64,000 bases of DNA from Crocodylus rhombifer (GCA_038503035.1 JAVSML010001167.1:705903-769902); one strand, 5' to 3'. Shown: positions 45,593-59,100, counted from the first letter of the stretch. Translations and numbers: made by a program. Notes: generated by a model not told the origin, from the letters alone.

Positions 45593-48034
45593 ATATTTAG
45601 CAAAATAATGCTTGATCTGTCAGGGGAGGACTTTCACTGGTCCTTGTCTCACAAGTAGTCCACTGGCTTACTTCCCTTTTATTCCAGGACTTCTTCCACA
45701 GCCTGTGCTGGAAATCTCTAAATAGTTGCAGTTTTCCTTCCCAGCTTTGGCTTTCTATCTCAAATATTATCTCTTTGTTTAATTTCCCCTGCCTTTCAGT
45801 GATTCCTCTTGACTGCTTTCCTGTTGCACTTTCAGCAGATGCAGAAAATATTATTTCCCACTGCATCTCTCCTTTCTAATGGAGCTAAGAACCAGATAGC
45901 CCTTCACACACAGACATCTCCATCACCTAATCTCTAGACATGGCAGTTCCCTGCTCCATGACTGCCAGTAAAGGGGCATCCCAGCTTATGATCTCTTAAA
46001 TAAAATCTTGTGGCACAGGTTTCTGTATAGAGAAAAAGGGTTCAAAATATGGATACATACCACCTGGTTTTCAGAAAGTAGGTAAACTGTCAGCTTCTAC
46101 CGAAGTACCTAAATGCAAATACACATTTAAGGACAATATTTTGACATTGAGGCTGTCATATAATTGTCATTAACACATAAGCCATTCAGTAAGAGAAATG
46201 ATAACTTTCAGAGTAATTTATTGGACAAATAATTCACTTAGTGTAGTGAAAAATCTTGCTGGGAAGTTGCTTCCCAAACATTTGGCTTGTTGACAGTGGA
46301 AGTGTTTAGCTTCAGTACCTGGTTCATTCTCGAGCATCATAATCATTGTAAAGAAACAATGGCGAGGGACTATCAGAGATGTACGTACATATCAACAGTG
46401 ACACATTCACATTCCTTTAGGGAGCCTTGCTCAGATTACAGTGAAGGACCCATCAACATCAACAGAGTAGGAGCACAGAGAAAAGTAAAGGGGGATTCAG
46501 AGTGGCTCTGCCCAACAGCAAAGGCCAATGGGGTGCAACAAAGAGGAGATGCACAAAATGCCTTCTTATTTTTTTTCTTGGAAGAAATATCTGCAGGAGT
46601 AATGTTACAAAACTTGAAAAGCTTTTTGGAGCGTTTGTTATGTCTGGAAGTGCTGTACCATCTTCAGACAGAGGTCTTTCCTGGAATGAAGCCATAGCTA
46701 CGCTGTTTAGAGCATTTGCAGCTGTCAGTAATGCAGGTGGTTTGTTATCAGGGGGATAAGACAGTTTGATTCTCCCCCACACACTGGGTTTTAAGTGGGT
46801 CTGTTTTGAGGCGTAAGAAGGAAAAGGTTGCTTGCATATAGTTTTTCCTTAAAGAAATATCTGATTAATAAAAATGTTAATTGTTTTCAAAATGTTAAAC
46901 GGCAGCTATTATGTGGTATGGACCACATCATCTGACTGATTTTAATCTGATGTATTGCAGAAAGAACATATTGGCTTATACACAAAAGAGGTGAATAATG
47001 ATCTTGGCTTCTTCTGAACTAATGTTCAACTTTCCAAGGTCTTTTTAAGGACTTATTTATAAAGATACCAATGCTGGCTTAGCAATTGTTTCATATATTG
47101 CACTATGTAATTTGTAGTTCGTGAATCAGTTTTTTGGTGTTGCCTTTAGCTAATCCATTACAAGCTTTACCAAGTTAAGCAGAATCAGGTCACATCTGAA
47201 GCTGAATCACAGCTCTCCCCTCCCCCCAAGGAATATTCGGTTCTTCAGGAAGGTTGTTCATGATTCATGCAAGCTCTTTTATAATGTTTCACTTATTTCT
47301 GTTCCTTTCTACACAGTACAAGTTTCATGGCATCCTACTTCTTTTTTTTCCTCCTCTTTCAGTGTCGCCAGCAAGACCATTACATTTGTCTGCTTTTTCT
47401 ACAACTTTGATTCTCCACGTTTCAGTGCCACCTGCTATGCCATTCCATTTCTGATCAACTTAACCATTCATATTATTTTATCTAACCCATCAAAGGTTCA
47501 CTTCTTTTGAGTCACCCATCAAAAATGAGAGGACAAAAATGATAGGGACACTATCTCAAACCTCATGAATCAAACTTTCCTGTATGCAAAATATGTGCCA
47601 GACTTGAGTGTCTCAGCAGCATGGAAATTGCCTCCCCGTGAAAATGTGTTAACAGAAATATCACATTGGTACTGCATACTTCTGATCTGGTGTTGTGAAG
47701 TGCAACATATGGAAGCCATCTTTTTATAACTAAATCTTCATTCTACATGTGTACATTTCAAGTATCAAAACATAAGTGTATATCACAAAACATACAGTCA
47801 GCTCACAGTTAGTGATAGGTTTAGCACATACTTTGAATCCCCTAAATTCGTGCTCTGACATGGAATGTTTGTAGATACCAGTAGATGTTTTCAGAAGCTG
47901 AAATATTTTATTACAGATTTACCTGTATCTTCCAGGCAAAGTGATGTTTCAAAGTTAACCTGCATGTTTTCTGTTAATCTTTCAATTGTGTTGGAAATCA
48001 CTTTTTCCCTACGGCATATTTCTATTCTTTAAAG
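45593..48034. other. Intergenic DNA, no recognised feature
   Basis: Overlapping open frames exist on both strands at 46287-46782, but none shows a recognisable domain. Confidence 0.5.
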
Positions 48035-48108
48035 GCCAATTCCTGATCCCATAGAACTCAATGGGAATTATGCCATTGACTTCAACAGAAACAGGATTTG
48101 ACCATGAT
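48035..48108. repeat. Ancient palindromic repeat
   Basis: CCAATTCCTGATCCCATAGA, then ACTCAATGGGAATT, faces CATTGACTTCAA and ACAGGATTTGACC. This is the palindromic CAATGGGA/TCCCATTG-type repeat common in reptile and bird DNA. Confidence 0.5.
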
Positions 48109-48830
48109 CTGTTTGTGGAAATTGCCAGAAGTGATGGGTGTGTATTCATTTCATTTGCAGTTCTGAAGCTTCTGTTATCTGCTACTGCTCCAGCCCAGCT
48201 AATTCCAAAAATGTGGATCCCAAGAGTGAACCAGTATGTTAAGACACTTATGGCAGAAACCTACTTCACTTCAGATGCCCAAATGGCACTCATCCTGCTG
48301 CATAATTGCCATTTTTGGTATTTATGCAGAGTTTACATTCAGTATTGATGCACAAGTGTACAGGTTAGCAGGGCAGGTAAGTGGCTCTGTACAAACATAA
48401 GTCCAAAAGTGTATCTTGGCAAAAACATGAAGATTAAGGGTGTTACTGAGAGCAGTTCTAGTATTTTTTAACCCAATAGTCCATGGGACTGGTCAAGGAG
48501 CAGAAAACTGAGGTTCAAGGATCCCCCATTACGCAGAGGTCTGAACCTACAGTTTTCCAGCTTCCCACTACTGTACTCTAATTACAAGGCTACAGGTCAA
48601 ACATTATCTAGTCCCCTTTCCAGCCCTCCTCTTAAACCTGGCCCCTGAGCAGCTAACAGATGGACATACATAGGTACTAGGAGAAAAAAAAACAAGCCAG
48701 AAAGTATATGGCTCAGTGTAATGGCTGTTGTATTGGCAAGGAGGGGACTATGGGTCTAGATGGACCCATGCTCCCAGTGGGGCTCAGCTTTAAAACAATG
48801 TCTTGAGTGGGGCTGACAATGCTGAGCCTG

Positions 48831-48955
48831 TGTTCTGGTGGGCAGAGTACTGCGCTGGGAAGTCAGAGAAGTGCAGTTTCAAACCCACTCTGAATGAAGG
48901 AGACCTGGACCCTGTGTCTCCAGGGTAAATGCCCTAACCACAAGGCTCTTTAGTG
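48831..48955 (+). repeat. tRNA-derived SINE (MIR-like)
   Basis: It has an A-box-like GGGCAGAGTACTGCGC, a B-box-like GCAGTTTCAAACCC at 48873-48886, and a tail GCCCTAACCACAAGGCT. A second, weaker MIR-like tail may lie at 48500-48600 (TCTAATTACAAGGCTACAG). Confidence 0.6.
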
Positions 48956-50374
48956 AAAACATGGAAGAGCCTGTCATCAACACTTTGCCTAGGTACACTT
49001 ATTGGATATGCACATACATGCAGTTCCACATGTGCTCAGTAGCAATGTGGATGCTTGTACCTCCAAACTGCACATGGAGAAGAATTGCAAACTGTGCATG
49101 CAAATGTCAAAAACAGCAGTTACGTGATGGGGTAAAGTATCATTTGGGTATGTGAATTGAAATATGAGTCTTGCCCTTTTGTTCCCCTTTGCAAAAAATG
49201 GGATCACCAAATGCAATGAGAATATGGGCTTTTGATCTAATTTAAAACAAACAAACCACGTTTTGGGGGAATCGTGGCTAATGACGGGGGGGGTTGTTTT
49301 ATTTTTTGTTTTCAATTTGCTGATTTGGAAAAATGCTGGAAATGTTAGACACCTTAATTGGGACACAAAAGACTACAGTTGGTGAGGGGGGGAACAATGC
49401 TTAGCACAAGAAGTAGCTTTGTTTACATGCTAACTGGCTGTTTAAACCAACCTTGTGGAATAAAGGGTCCTAAGTAAGGCCGAGAACCAGAAACCCACCC
49501 AACTCCTTAGTGTACCATCAATTAGGTTTTATAAGATATTTTAAAATCCACCCCTCCCCCTGATTTTTTTGCTTATCATTGACTCACAAATGTTGGAAGG
49601 TTTTTGTTCCAACATTGTTTGTCTCATCATCTTTGCTCCTGTGCCTCTTTGTATAATAAAAATATATTGCATACTTCATTGTTTTTCTACTCTGACTACC
49701 GGTACAATGACCTTTCTCACATTTCTTCTAGGTCTCTAGTTTTTTATACCGTGCTTGTTACTGTGGAATCTGAATGCAATACCAGATGCTAAAGACCAAC
49801 CAATTAGTGAGGTTTGCAAAAGTTATAGTATTTCCCTGTTTTGTGATTATAAAAAAAGTCTGTTTTTCCCCCAGATATTCCCATGATAACCGTCAGTAGT
49901 TCCACAGATGTCTTCTGCATTTACTCTCCTGGGTTTCCAGGCCTCCATGTTATTTTCAGCCCAACTTAAATAAAGGGTAAAAATTCATATGTCTTGTTTA
50001 ATTATGACAAGATGATAAGTCTTGTCTGCTATCTCAGCTCAGTGATAGAAAACAGACAACTTCTCAGAGCGAAGGCCAGAATTCAGATTCCAATAGTCCC
50101 TCTTTACTTCAAGAATTTTAGCAAAAAATAATGCACAGCTGTTACCTCCTTTTTGGTTTAGTACATTCATTGGTACTTTCATTCTATTTGCTCAGATTCC
50201 CAGATGCCATTTCTCTAGACAAACTTTGTGCTTTGAAATATGTTTTTTATTTTTCCTTCAACTATCTCATGCATTTCCTGGACCATCATAGCATTCCAAC
50301 CCTACCATCTCTGCAGTGTCTTTTGGAGGACTTTTTTTGCAGCAGGGATTTATTTATTGAAATGTAGTAGTGTA
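48956..50374. other. Intergenic DNA, no recognised feature
   Basis: AT-rich and unremarkable apart from a G8 run at about 49285. Confidence 0.5.
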
Positions 50375-50697
50375 ACTAGGGGTGGAAGAGACAGGTACCC
50401 ACCCACCCTTGGCATCAAGTTAGAAGGAGCACTGGAATCTCCTCCCCACTCCTGTGAAGCCCATACCTTGGCAGTATTTCCGGAAACTCCTAAACTGTCC
50501 CTGGCTGCTACTGCTGTTTTAAGAGCAATATCTAGGGCAGGCAGAGCATGTAGCAGTGGCAGCAATTGCTGTGCCCTCCTCTATATCCCCTGGAAACCTG
50601 CACTTCACCCCCAAGGCTCTTGGAACCATGTGCACCCCCACTCCCAGCCCTCCCACAGGGTTTGCCCCAAGTGCCAGCTCTGCTTGTTATGCCACTG
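50375..50697. mobile_element. Possible TIR element
   Basis: The left GTGTAACTAGGGGTGG and the right end, reverse-complemented, GTGGCATAACAAGCAG form weak inverted ends like the GTGGCGTAACTAGGG-type termini of vertebrate non-autonomous DNA elements. The interior is GC-richer than the flanks. No target duplication was found. Confidence 0.4.
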
Positions 50698-51348
50698 TTG
50701 AATTGTTAAATGGCTTTGTGTACAATGTTGTAATGTGTCTGTAGTTATTTCATGAGTAAAAAAATAAATACACTAAAAATCTCAATAAATCTTGCCAGCT
50801 CTGTATGACTCTTTTAAAAATAGAAATCACAAGATGGGTAGCAGAGGGAATATGGCAGATGCAGTATAACTGGATTGAATGCAGCACTGGATCCCATGTC
50901 TTTCAGTTTTATTCTCACAATCAAGATTATCTGGAATGCTAATCCTGTCCTATGAAGGATTGTAGACAAAAAGTTTATGGTAAGTGGTAACTCAGTAGTT
51001 TGGGATACCGCATCTACTGGAGTACTGTAAAAATTTGTACTAGGCCTTATTTAGTATCTCCTTAAATTATCTGTACAAGGGAGTTAAACACCAAGTTAAC
51101 AAAAAGTTTACATGTGGTACTAAATCGGGAAGAGCTGCAAATACCAAAATGAGAACAGAAATAATGCAAACAGTGCACTCCTGAATTTACAAATATGAAG
51201 TGGAAAACAACATATTGAGGTTCATCTTTGTTAAGTGCAATCTAAAAGCCCTGAGGAAATAAGATCAGGGACACATATACTCCAAGTAAGGAGAGGGGAG
51301 AGAAACCTGGAAAGTGGCAATGCAGAATGAAACATAGGTATAACAGTG
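50698..51348. other. Intergenic DNA, no recognised feature
   Basis: No supported feature. Confidence 0.5.
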
Positions 51349-52812
51349 TGTAGCAGGCTTACCTTTTCAGAGCTTGGGTTGTGTCCCAGGATCGAGGGTC
51401 TGCTGTTTGATTGGTGGAGCCCACCCACCAATCCAGAGGCAGCACAAGGGAAGCAATGCCCCGCCTTTTCTGAAGGGAGGGGGCAAGGAGCAGCTGGACC
51501 TGAGTCAGAACTGCGCCAGCCAGGTCCGGAGAACTCAGGGTGGTGGAGCCCCTGAAGAGGATAAAAGAGGAGCGTGCTCAGCATGCTGGGGGAGAAACAA
51601 CAAGGGACAGCGAGGAGAGATTAGCTCCAGAGACGGGCATCCTCGGGACCCCGCTTGAGCTTCAGCAGTGCGTGAATCGGTGCATGGGGATCAGGCTCTA
51701 GGAGCTGCTCAAGGTGGCTTGAGCCTGCGAACCCCACAAGCAGCTGGGCAGTCAGTGTGCAGACCAGCACACAGAGGGCTGGCCCTGGGAGCAGCTTGAG
51801 GCTGCTCAGGCCTCACTTGGTGTGCGGATCAGCACATGGAGGACCCACCTGGAAGCAGCTTGCAGCTGCTCACATTAGCCGCAGCCCTAGGCCAAGTGAC
51901 CAGAGCCCCACAGCATGGCTCCACCTTTAACTAAAAGAGCCCCAGTGCCCAGAGCAGGGCCTGGGAAAAGGAGGACCCCCAGTGTGAGACCAGGGAACCA
52001 GAGCCTGTATGGGTTTGGCTGCTGGGAGAGAAAGAGAGCCCTGGGCTGTCCAGCACAGGGCGCCAGGCCATCAGGGAGAGCTGAAGACGCCACTGGAGAG
52101 AGGCTTTTGTGGGATCGGCCTCCAGGGGACGAGCCTTGGCTGCTTCAGACAGGAAGAGTGACTTGCTGGGGAAGCGGGCCCTGCAGGGGAGGTGGGCACA
52201 GGACAGGAGGATCTGCCACCTCCATCCTCCATTGTGGGAGGGGCATGTCCACATCCCAGGGCCTTAAAGGGGAGGGGCTCCAAGGAAACCCCTTGGGGAG
52301 GTACTGAGTGCACACCCTATTTTGAGTGATTGTTGTTGTGTCAAGGTCTATATAGCTATGGGTATTCTTTAAGGAAGTTTATATGGTTTATCTGTTCTTA
52401 ATGTGCTAATATGTATATTTGTATTGTTACTTGGTAGGGCTAGGAAATACTAACTTGTCTGGGTTATATAAGTTGAATCCCCATATGTGTTTATCGTGTT
52501 GTAACCTTAACTATCTTGTTCAATGTATTTTATTAATTATTATATATATTGTAAGTTATATGGTTTATGTGAATTGTGGGATATTATATGTAGTGTCATA
52601 TGCTAAGCTTTATTATAAATATTTTATATTTTATCGTAAGTATTTATTATAGTAATAAATTGTATTTAGTTAAGCACTTGGTCTCAGCCTGGCTCTGTAG
52701 AAAGGAGAGGGAACTGCTCTAGTAGCCGGCCCCTCCATCAACACCCTGCCTGACCCCCACCACTGTCATTGGAGGGCAGGGCACACCCCACCCTGGGTGT
52801 ACCCGGGCTACA
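51349..52812 (+). mobile_element. Probable solo LTR, 1464 bp, 4-bp TSD
   Basis: AGTG flanks it at 51345-51348 and 52813-52816. It begins TGTAGC and ends GCTACA. A TATA-like ATAAAAG lies at 51561 and AATAAA at 52654-52659, in the correct order for a plus-strand LTR. The part between them is unusually long (about 1.1 kb), with a GC-rich region followed by an AT-rich tail (52320-52680). A duplication of about 75 bp (GTGTGCRGAYCAGCAC and AGCAGCTTG units) lies at 51750-51870. No gag, pol or env is present. A 4-bp duplication is typical of gammaretrovirus-like class I ERVs. Confidence 0.7.
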
Positions 52813-54705
52813 AGTGGACAGCAAATTACATAGGCGTTTCCAATGTGATGTGGCAGCCAAAAAGGGCCAGTGTGATTTTGAACAGCAGAGATTATCACAT
52901 AACAAAGCAGCATGGATGCCTTCCCTGTGTAGCACTTTTGGGATCACAGTTGGAAAACAGTGTTCACTTCTAGTCACATCACTAGCACAAAGAGACTGAA
53001 AGAGTTAAGAGGAACAGAAAAACTGACAGAGAAGTTGAGCAGCAAGATGTGCAAAGCAAGACTTAAAAAATAAACAGTTGAAACTCTTATGACCAATTAT
53101 CCTAATTAACAATCTCTCAGTTATTTAATATGTTCCCTAAGGTTTGGATCCCAAGGTCTGACTTCAGCACATTAAGTAGTTTCCATGAAGAAAATGAATG
53201 TGTTAAAGTCTTCTAGCTCTTAAGGCTTTAGACATTAAAAAGGCCACCAAGAAAAGAAACAAATTGATCTTGTATATCAGGCAAGTTTTATATTCTAGCT
53301 TTCCAAATTAGCAGAGATTTAGGTGTTCTCAAGAGTTCTGGATAATCTGGATTGATGTGATTAAGCTCAAAGACAGAAAGTGGGATGGAACCTGATGGCA
53401 AGACTCAAAAACAGGATGAAATTAAGGAATAGAAAATTTAGGCAACATGTTAGAAAATAACCCAGTAAGGCTGGAAATGGTGGAACGCAGGCACCTGGGA
53501 CATTTAAACCCAAAGTGGAAAACCCACTAGAAAATAAAGCTAACCATTCTGCATTAGCTGGCTGGAGGGGAGGGCAGCCATATCACAAAACAGAATTTTA
53601 TGATCTGAAATTTCAATAGGCTGAGTTCTGTCCTGGAGTACCCACACCCAGCACCCAGTGAAGGCTGGGTGGTAGGGAAGGATCTATATGTGTGCACGCA
53701 TGTATGAGATACCAGAATTTTGCCCTATGATGTTACGATCCCTTGATACAATCCAGTGTCTTCAGTTCTGTAAGGCAGTCCCTAAAGAGTTTGATGTATC
53801 AGGAGAATTTAAGGCTATAAACAAAAGCTGTACTTATCTTGAAATGAATGGGAAGAAATAAACTGTCTAGTAGTAGTACATCTTGCTAAATCATAATGAT
53901 TTACCTTGCCTATCTCATCCTTAGTTCTGTCATTTATTTGAATTTAGTATTAAGGCTCCACTTATCTATATGCTGGCTCTAAGGATTTGAATCCCTTGAA
54001 ATTCAAATCTGCAGGCAAGAAAACAACTTTCTCTCTGGAGACAAACCTAATCCTTATACCTACAGCAAGCAATGGTAACACTATTAATTAGGCATTGCCC
54101 CAGTCATGAATGCATTCTATTTATTACTTGGTGGCCCATGGGATATCAGTAGTTCTTTGTATGAAAAATACATGTGCAGATTTGTTAGAGAAAGCAAAAA
54201 ATAAGGGCTTATGTGAGAATTTTGCATTGTTTTGATTATGGGGAGGGGGTGGTTTGGTTTTGAGCTGGCAAATCCTCACAGAAGGAAACAAACACAAATT
54301 TTGCGCTCAGATACAATTCCTACTGACACGAATTTTGCAAGTGGACAGGGAGACAAGTGAACGATTTCATATCAGAGTGTTTTCTGTGTTTCCTTTTGAT
54401 GTCCCTCTGAGTTCCATTCTCCTCATTTTTTCACACCAAAGCTATAACATGTTGTAAGCTGCCTTATGTTCACTGCGAGTCCTCCAACCACTTTGCATCA
54501 GTTCTCAGCTCACTGAATTAACTCTTCCAAATCAAGCGCTGAAAAGATGTTGCTTCAGGAGGTGCCTGTTCATGGTGATGAACTGTCTTCAGAAATCACA
54601 GCCCTTTACAGATGACATTTGCATTTGCAACATGTTGAAAGCGGATTTAGCAACTGGTGCCCTCTCTTGCAGTCTGGTTTAGCTACTTATGCTTTCATAA
54701 GTAAC
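52813..54705. other. Intergenic DNA, no recognised feature
   Basis: No supported feature up to the CR1 5' end. Confidence 0.5.
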
Positions 54706-55019
54706 TCCTCGCTCCCTGGGAGCAGGCGGCTGCATGGAGCCGGGCCGGGTCAAGCCCCCGCCCAGGCCCCTACTTGGCCCAGCTCCCAGGGAGCCACGTG
54801 ACCGGAGCCGCGCGAACAGGCTGCGTAAACAGGCGCTCGAGTTACCGTGGAGTTAGCGCAGGAGAGGGCGTGGGAGGGCACGAGACCCTGCCTGCGACCC
54901 CCCCAGAGAAGTCAGCCCCAGCCGTAGCCAGCCTATCAGAGGCATGACACGGATAGGCATGCGCCGCACCCCTCGGGTCCCCTCGGGCTCTGCGGCCCCC
55001 CCCATTGGGCACCTCAGAG

Positions 55020-56027
55020 ATGGCCACCCAGACGGGGCCCATGGTCCCGGACTCCACGCAGACGGAGCCCCTGGCTCTTGGCTGTGGGGGCTGCCTGTCC
55101 CTTTTTCAGGCTCTGGGGCCCGGGAGCATGGCCACCTCCCCTTGCGGGGTCTGCTCCCTACTGGGGTCTCTGGCGCGCCAGCTGGAGGAGCTCCAGGCCA
55201 CAGTCCAGAGACTGCGTGCCATCAGGGACTGCGAGCAGGAGATAGACTCCTACTGCCAGGCCCTTCTCCCCCGGGAGCCGCAGGGTAGAGCACCGTCTCC
55301 CTCCAGGACCAAGGAGGACTCTGGGACCTCCCGCTCTGCCCAGGCAGGGGCATGGACCAAGGTGGTTAAGGGCCCCAAGGCCCCTCCCTCGCCGGAGCTT
55401 AGCAACAGGTTCGCACCTCTTGCAGCCCCAGCAGAGCCCACGCAGTTGCTGGCTCCCGCAGGCAACCCAGGCTCGACCGCAGCTACTGGCCCCGCTCTCT
55501 CCAAGACAAAGCGTAAGGTGTTTGTTGTGGGAGACTCCATCCTGTGGGGTACCAAGGGGGCAATCTGCCGCCCCGACCCCTTAGCCCGGGAAGTCTGCTG
55601 CTTCCTGGGGGCCCGCATCCGAGATATCGCAGAGAGGATCCCACAGCTCCTCCGGCCCACAGACCACTACCCCATGCTCCTGATTCATGTGGGCACCAAT
55701 GACACGGCTCGGAGCACCCCCAGCCAGGTCATGAGGTGCTACAGGGATTTGGGAGTGGGGCTCAGGGGTCTGGGAGCTCAAGTGGTGTTTTTGTCGATCC
55801 TCCCAGTCTCGGGCTATGGGCTGAGGAGGGAGAGGAGGATCCATGCAGTGAACCAAAGACTGCAGTGCTGGTATCATCGGGAAGGCTTTGGCTTCCATGA
55901 CCACAGCCCGCTCTTTGGCGAGAGAGACAGTGAGCTGCTGGGAAGAGATGGCCTCCACCTCTCCCCCCTGGGGAGGAGGCTCTTCTCAGCCAGGCTGGCT
56001 GACTTGCTCCACCGGGCTTTAAACTAA
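55020..56027 (+). CDS. CR1 ORF1 protein with SGNH-hydrolase (esterase-like) domain
   Basis: This retrotransposon protein is thought to bind the element RNA. An open frame of 335 codons starts at ATG 55020. The N-terminal part has CGGC/CGVC cysteine pairs and a leucine-rich helix likely to form a coiled coil (SLARQLEELQATVQRLRAI, about residues 50-75). The C-terminal half carries SGNH motifs: VVGDSI (nucleophile Ser), HVGTNDTA (block III, G-x-N-D) and DGLHLSPLG (D-x-x-H pair). An esterase domain in ORF1 is known for CR1-clade LINEs. No stop or frameshift is visible. Read-through upstream of 55020 begins at a TTG (55005), so ATG 55020 is preferred. Whether it is ever transcribed is unknown. Confidence 0.85.
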   Translation: MATQTGPMVPDSTQTEPLALGCGGCLSLFQALGPGSMATSPCGVCSLLGSLARQLEELQATVQRLRAIRDCEQEIDSYCQALLPREPQGRAPSPSRTKEDSGTSRSAQAGAWTKVVKGPKAPPSPELSNRFAPLAAPAEPTQLLAPAGNPGSTAATGPALSKTKRKVFVVGDSILWGTKGAICRPDPLAREVCCFLGARIRDIAERIPQLLRPTDHYPMLLIHVGTNDTARSTPSQVMRCYRDLGVGLRGLGAQVVFLSILPVSGYGLRRERRIHAVNQRLQCWYHREGFGFHDHSPLFGERDSELLGRDGLHLSPLGRRLFSARLADLLHRALN

Positions 56028-56143
56028 GTCTGCTGGGGGATGGGGGGACTACTGCCACTGCTGGCCCGCTGAGCAACCCTTGCAAAGCCAGCAGACCAAG
56101 GCACTTAAGGGAGCCCACCCGTGCCCCAGCCCTGGCACAATCT

Positions 56144-59100
56144 GTGGGCAAGGCAAGAGCCCCCAAGGGGACACTTGCCTGCCTGTACACTAATGCCAGG
56201 AGCCTGGGCAACAAGCAGGACGAGCTCATCCGCCTGCTCAGTGCAAAGAACTATGATGTCATTGGGATAACGGAGACCTGGTGGGACTCCACCCATGACT
56301 GGACCATGGGTATAGAGGGCTATACCCTGTACAGGAGGGATCGTGTTGACAAAAGGGGCGGGGGTGTAGCTCTCTATGTGAAGGAAAGCTACATGTCCCT
56401 GCAAGCTGATGTTGGTGACCAGCATGGGCAGGTAGAGACCCTCTGGGTAAAAATTTGTGGGGAATTCGGCACAGGGGACACAACGGTGGGAGTCTACTAC
56501 AGACCTCCCACTCAAAGTCCTGAGCTTGACCAGGAGTTCACCCGGGAACTGACTGCGGCCACTTGCTCCAGGACCTTGGTTGTCATGGGTGACTTCAATT
56601 ACCCGGACATCTTGTGGGAAGATCACTCAGCAAAATCCAAGCAGTCACAAAGTTTTCTCTCGTGCGTGGATGACCTTTACCTGACTCAAGAAGTCTATGG
56701 GCCAACGAGAGGCAAAGCGCTGCTCAACCTGGTACTGGCTATGGGGGACGACCTAATCGGCGACCTAGTGATCGATGGGAAGCTGGGTGACAGCGACCAT
56801 AAGCTGATCACCTTCACCATCCGCTGTAAAGCTGGCAAGTCAGTCAGCAACACAGAAGTCCTTGACTTCAGAAAAGCTGACTTTGCCAAGCTCAAGGGCT
56901 TGTCGCTCAGGCCCTTAGGGACCATGACCCCAGGGAGATGGGAGTTCAAGAAGAGTGGTTGCTTCTCAAGGAAGCGATCCTCAATGCACAAGCTAAATCT
57001 ATTCCAACACGGAGGAAAGGCAGCAAGAAGGCACAGCAGCCCCCCTGACTCTCCAGGGACCTAGCGGACCTCCTACGGCTAAAAAGGAAAGCCTACAAAG
57101 GATGGAGGACGGGATTCACCTCCAAGGAGGATCATTCTGCACTGATCCGGTCCTGCATGGAGCAAACCAGGAAAGCCAAGGCTGCAACTGAACTCCAACT
57201 AGCTTCAAGCATCAAGGACAACAAAAAGTCCTTTTTCAGATATGATTTCATAGATTTCATAAACATCAGGGCTGGAAGGGACCTCGAGAGATCATCGAGT
57301 CCAGCCCCCTGCCCAAAGGGCAGGAAGTCAGCTGGGGTCATAGGATCCCAGCAAGATAAGCATCCAATCTACTCTTGAAGGTGTTCAATGTAGGTGCTTG
57401 AACCACCTCCGATGGCAGGCTGTTCCAGACCTTGGGGACTCAGACAGTAAAGAAATTCTTCCTTATGTCCAGCTTGAAGCTGGAGGAAAAGCAAGGGCGA
57501 CGTTGGACCCCTGCTAAACCAGATGGGGCAACTGACAACTGATGCCCAGGAAAAAGCCAACCTATTAAATAGGTACTTTGCGTCAGTCTTTCATCAGTCC
57601 CATGGGATGCCCATGCCTACTATGGGACAGGGAGATCCGGGTGATGGGGATCCCCTACCCTCCATATATGCTGACCTCGTGAAGGAACACCTTGAGAAGC
57701 TGGATACCTTCAAGTCAGCCGGCCCTGACGATCTGCACCCCAGGGTACTCAAGGAGCTGGTGAGCGTCATAGCCCAGCCCCTGGCACGGATCTTTGAAAA
57801 CTCCTGGCGCTCTGGTGTAGTGCCCGAAGACTGGAAGAAGGCCAATGTGGTGCCGATCTTCAAGAAAGGGAGGAGAGTGGATCCGGCTAACTACAGGCCC
57901 ATTAGCCTGACTTCTATCCTGGGGAAGATCTTAGAAAAGTTTATTAAGGAGGCCATCCTTGAGGGACTGGCCCAGGCTAACATCCTAAGGGATAGCCAGC
58001 ACGGGTTTGTTGCGGGTAGGTCTTGTTTGACCAATCTCATTTCCTTCTATGACCAGGTGACCTATCACCTGGACGAGGGAGAAGAGCTTGATGTCATATA
58101 TCTTGACTTCAAAAAAGCTTTTGATCTGGTATCCCATGATCACCTCTTGGCCAAACTGCCCAGTTGTGGCCTTGGCTCCACCACGATCCGCTGGCTGGGA
58201 AATTGGCTCCGTGGTCGGACCTAGAGGGTTGTAATTGATGGCAGTCACTCATCGTGGTGCCCTGTGACCAGTGGGGTCCCTCAAGGCTCTGTCCTTGGAC
58301 CCACACTGTTCAACATCTTCATTAATGATGTGGACATTGGAGTCAGGAGTGGACTGGCCAAGTTTGCCGATGACACCAAACTTTGGGGCAAAGCATCCAC
58401 GCCAGAAAATAGGCGGGTGATGCAGGCTGACCTGGACAAGCTCAGCAAATGGGCGGACGAGAACCTGATGGTGTTTAACACCAAAAAATGCAAGGTTCTC
58501 CACCTTGGGAGGAAAAACCTGCAGCATCCTTATAGGCTTGGCAGTGCTATGTTGGAGAGCACTACAGAAGAAAGAGACTTGGGGGTCATCATTGACCACA
58601 AGATGAACATGAGCCTGCAATGCGATGCTGCGGCTAGTAAAGCGACCAAAACGCTGGCTTGCATCCATAGATGCTTCTCGAGCAAATCCCGGGACGTCAT
58701 TCTCCCCTTGTACTCGGCCTTGGTGAGGCCGCAGCTGGAGTACTGCGTCTAGTTTTGGGCTCCACAATTCAAAAAGGATGTGGAGAAGCTTGAGAAAGTC
58801 CAGAGGAGAGCCATGCACATGATCAGAGGTCAGGAAAACAGATCTTACGATGATAGGCTGAGAGACATGGGACTCTTTAGCCTGGAAAAGCGTAGGCTCA
58901 GGGGTGATCTGATGGCCACCTATAAGTTTATCAGGGGTGACCACCAGGATCTGGGGGAACGTTTGTCCACCAGAGTCCCCAAGGGATGATTAGGTCGAAC
59001 GGTCATAAACTCCTGCAAGACCGTTTCAGGCTGGACACAAGGAAGAATTTCTTTACTGTCCGAGCCCCTAAGGTCTGGAACAGTCTGCCAGCGGAGGTGG

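Noticed and set aside
46287..46782. Overlapping plus and minus frames that could suggest a processed pseudogene
   Set aside because: No peptide segment resembles a known protein; no polyA tail or target duplication.
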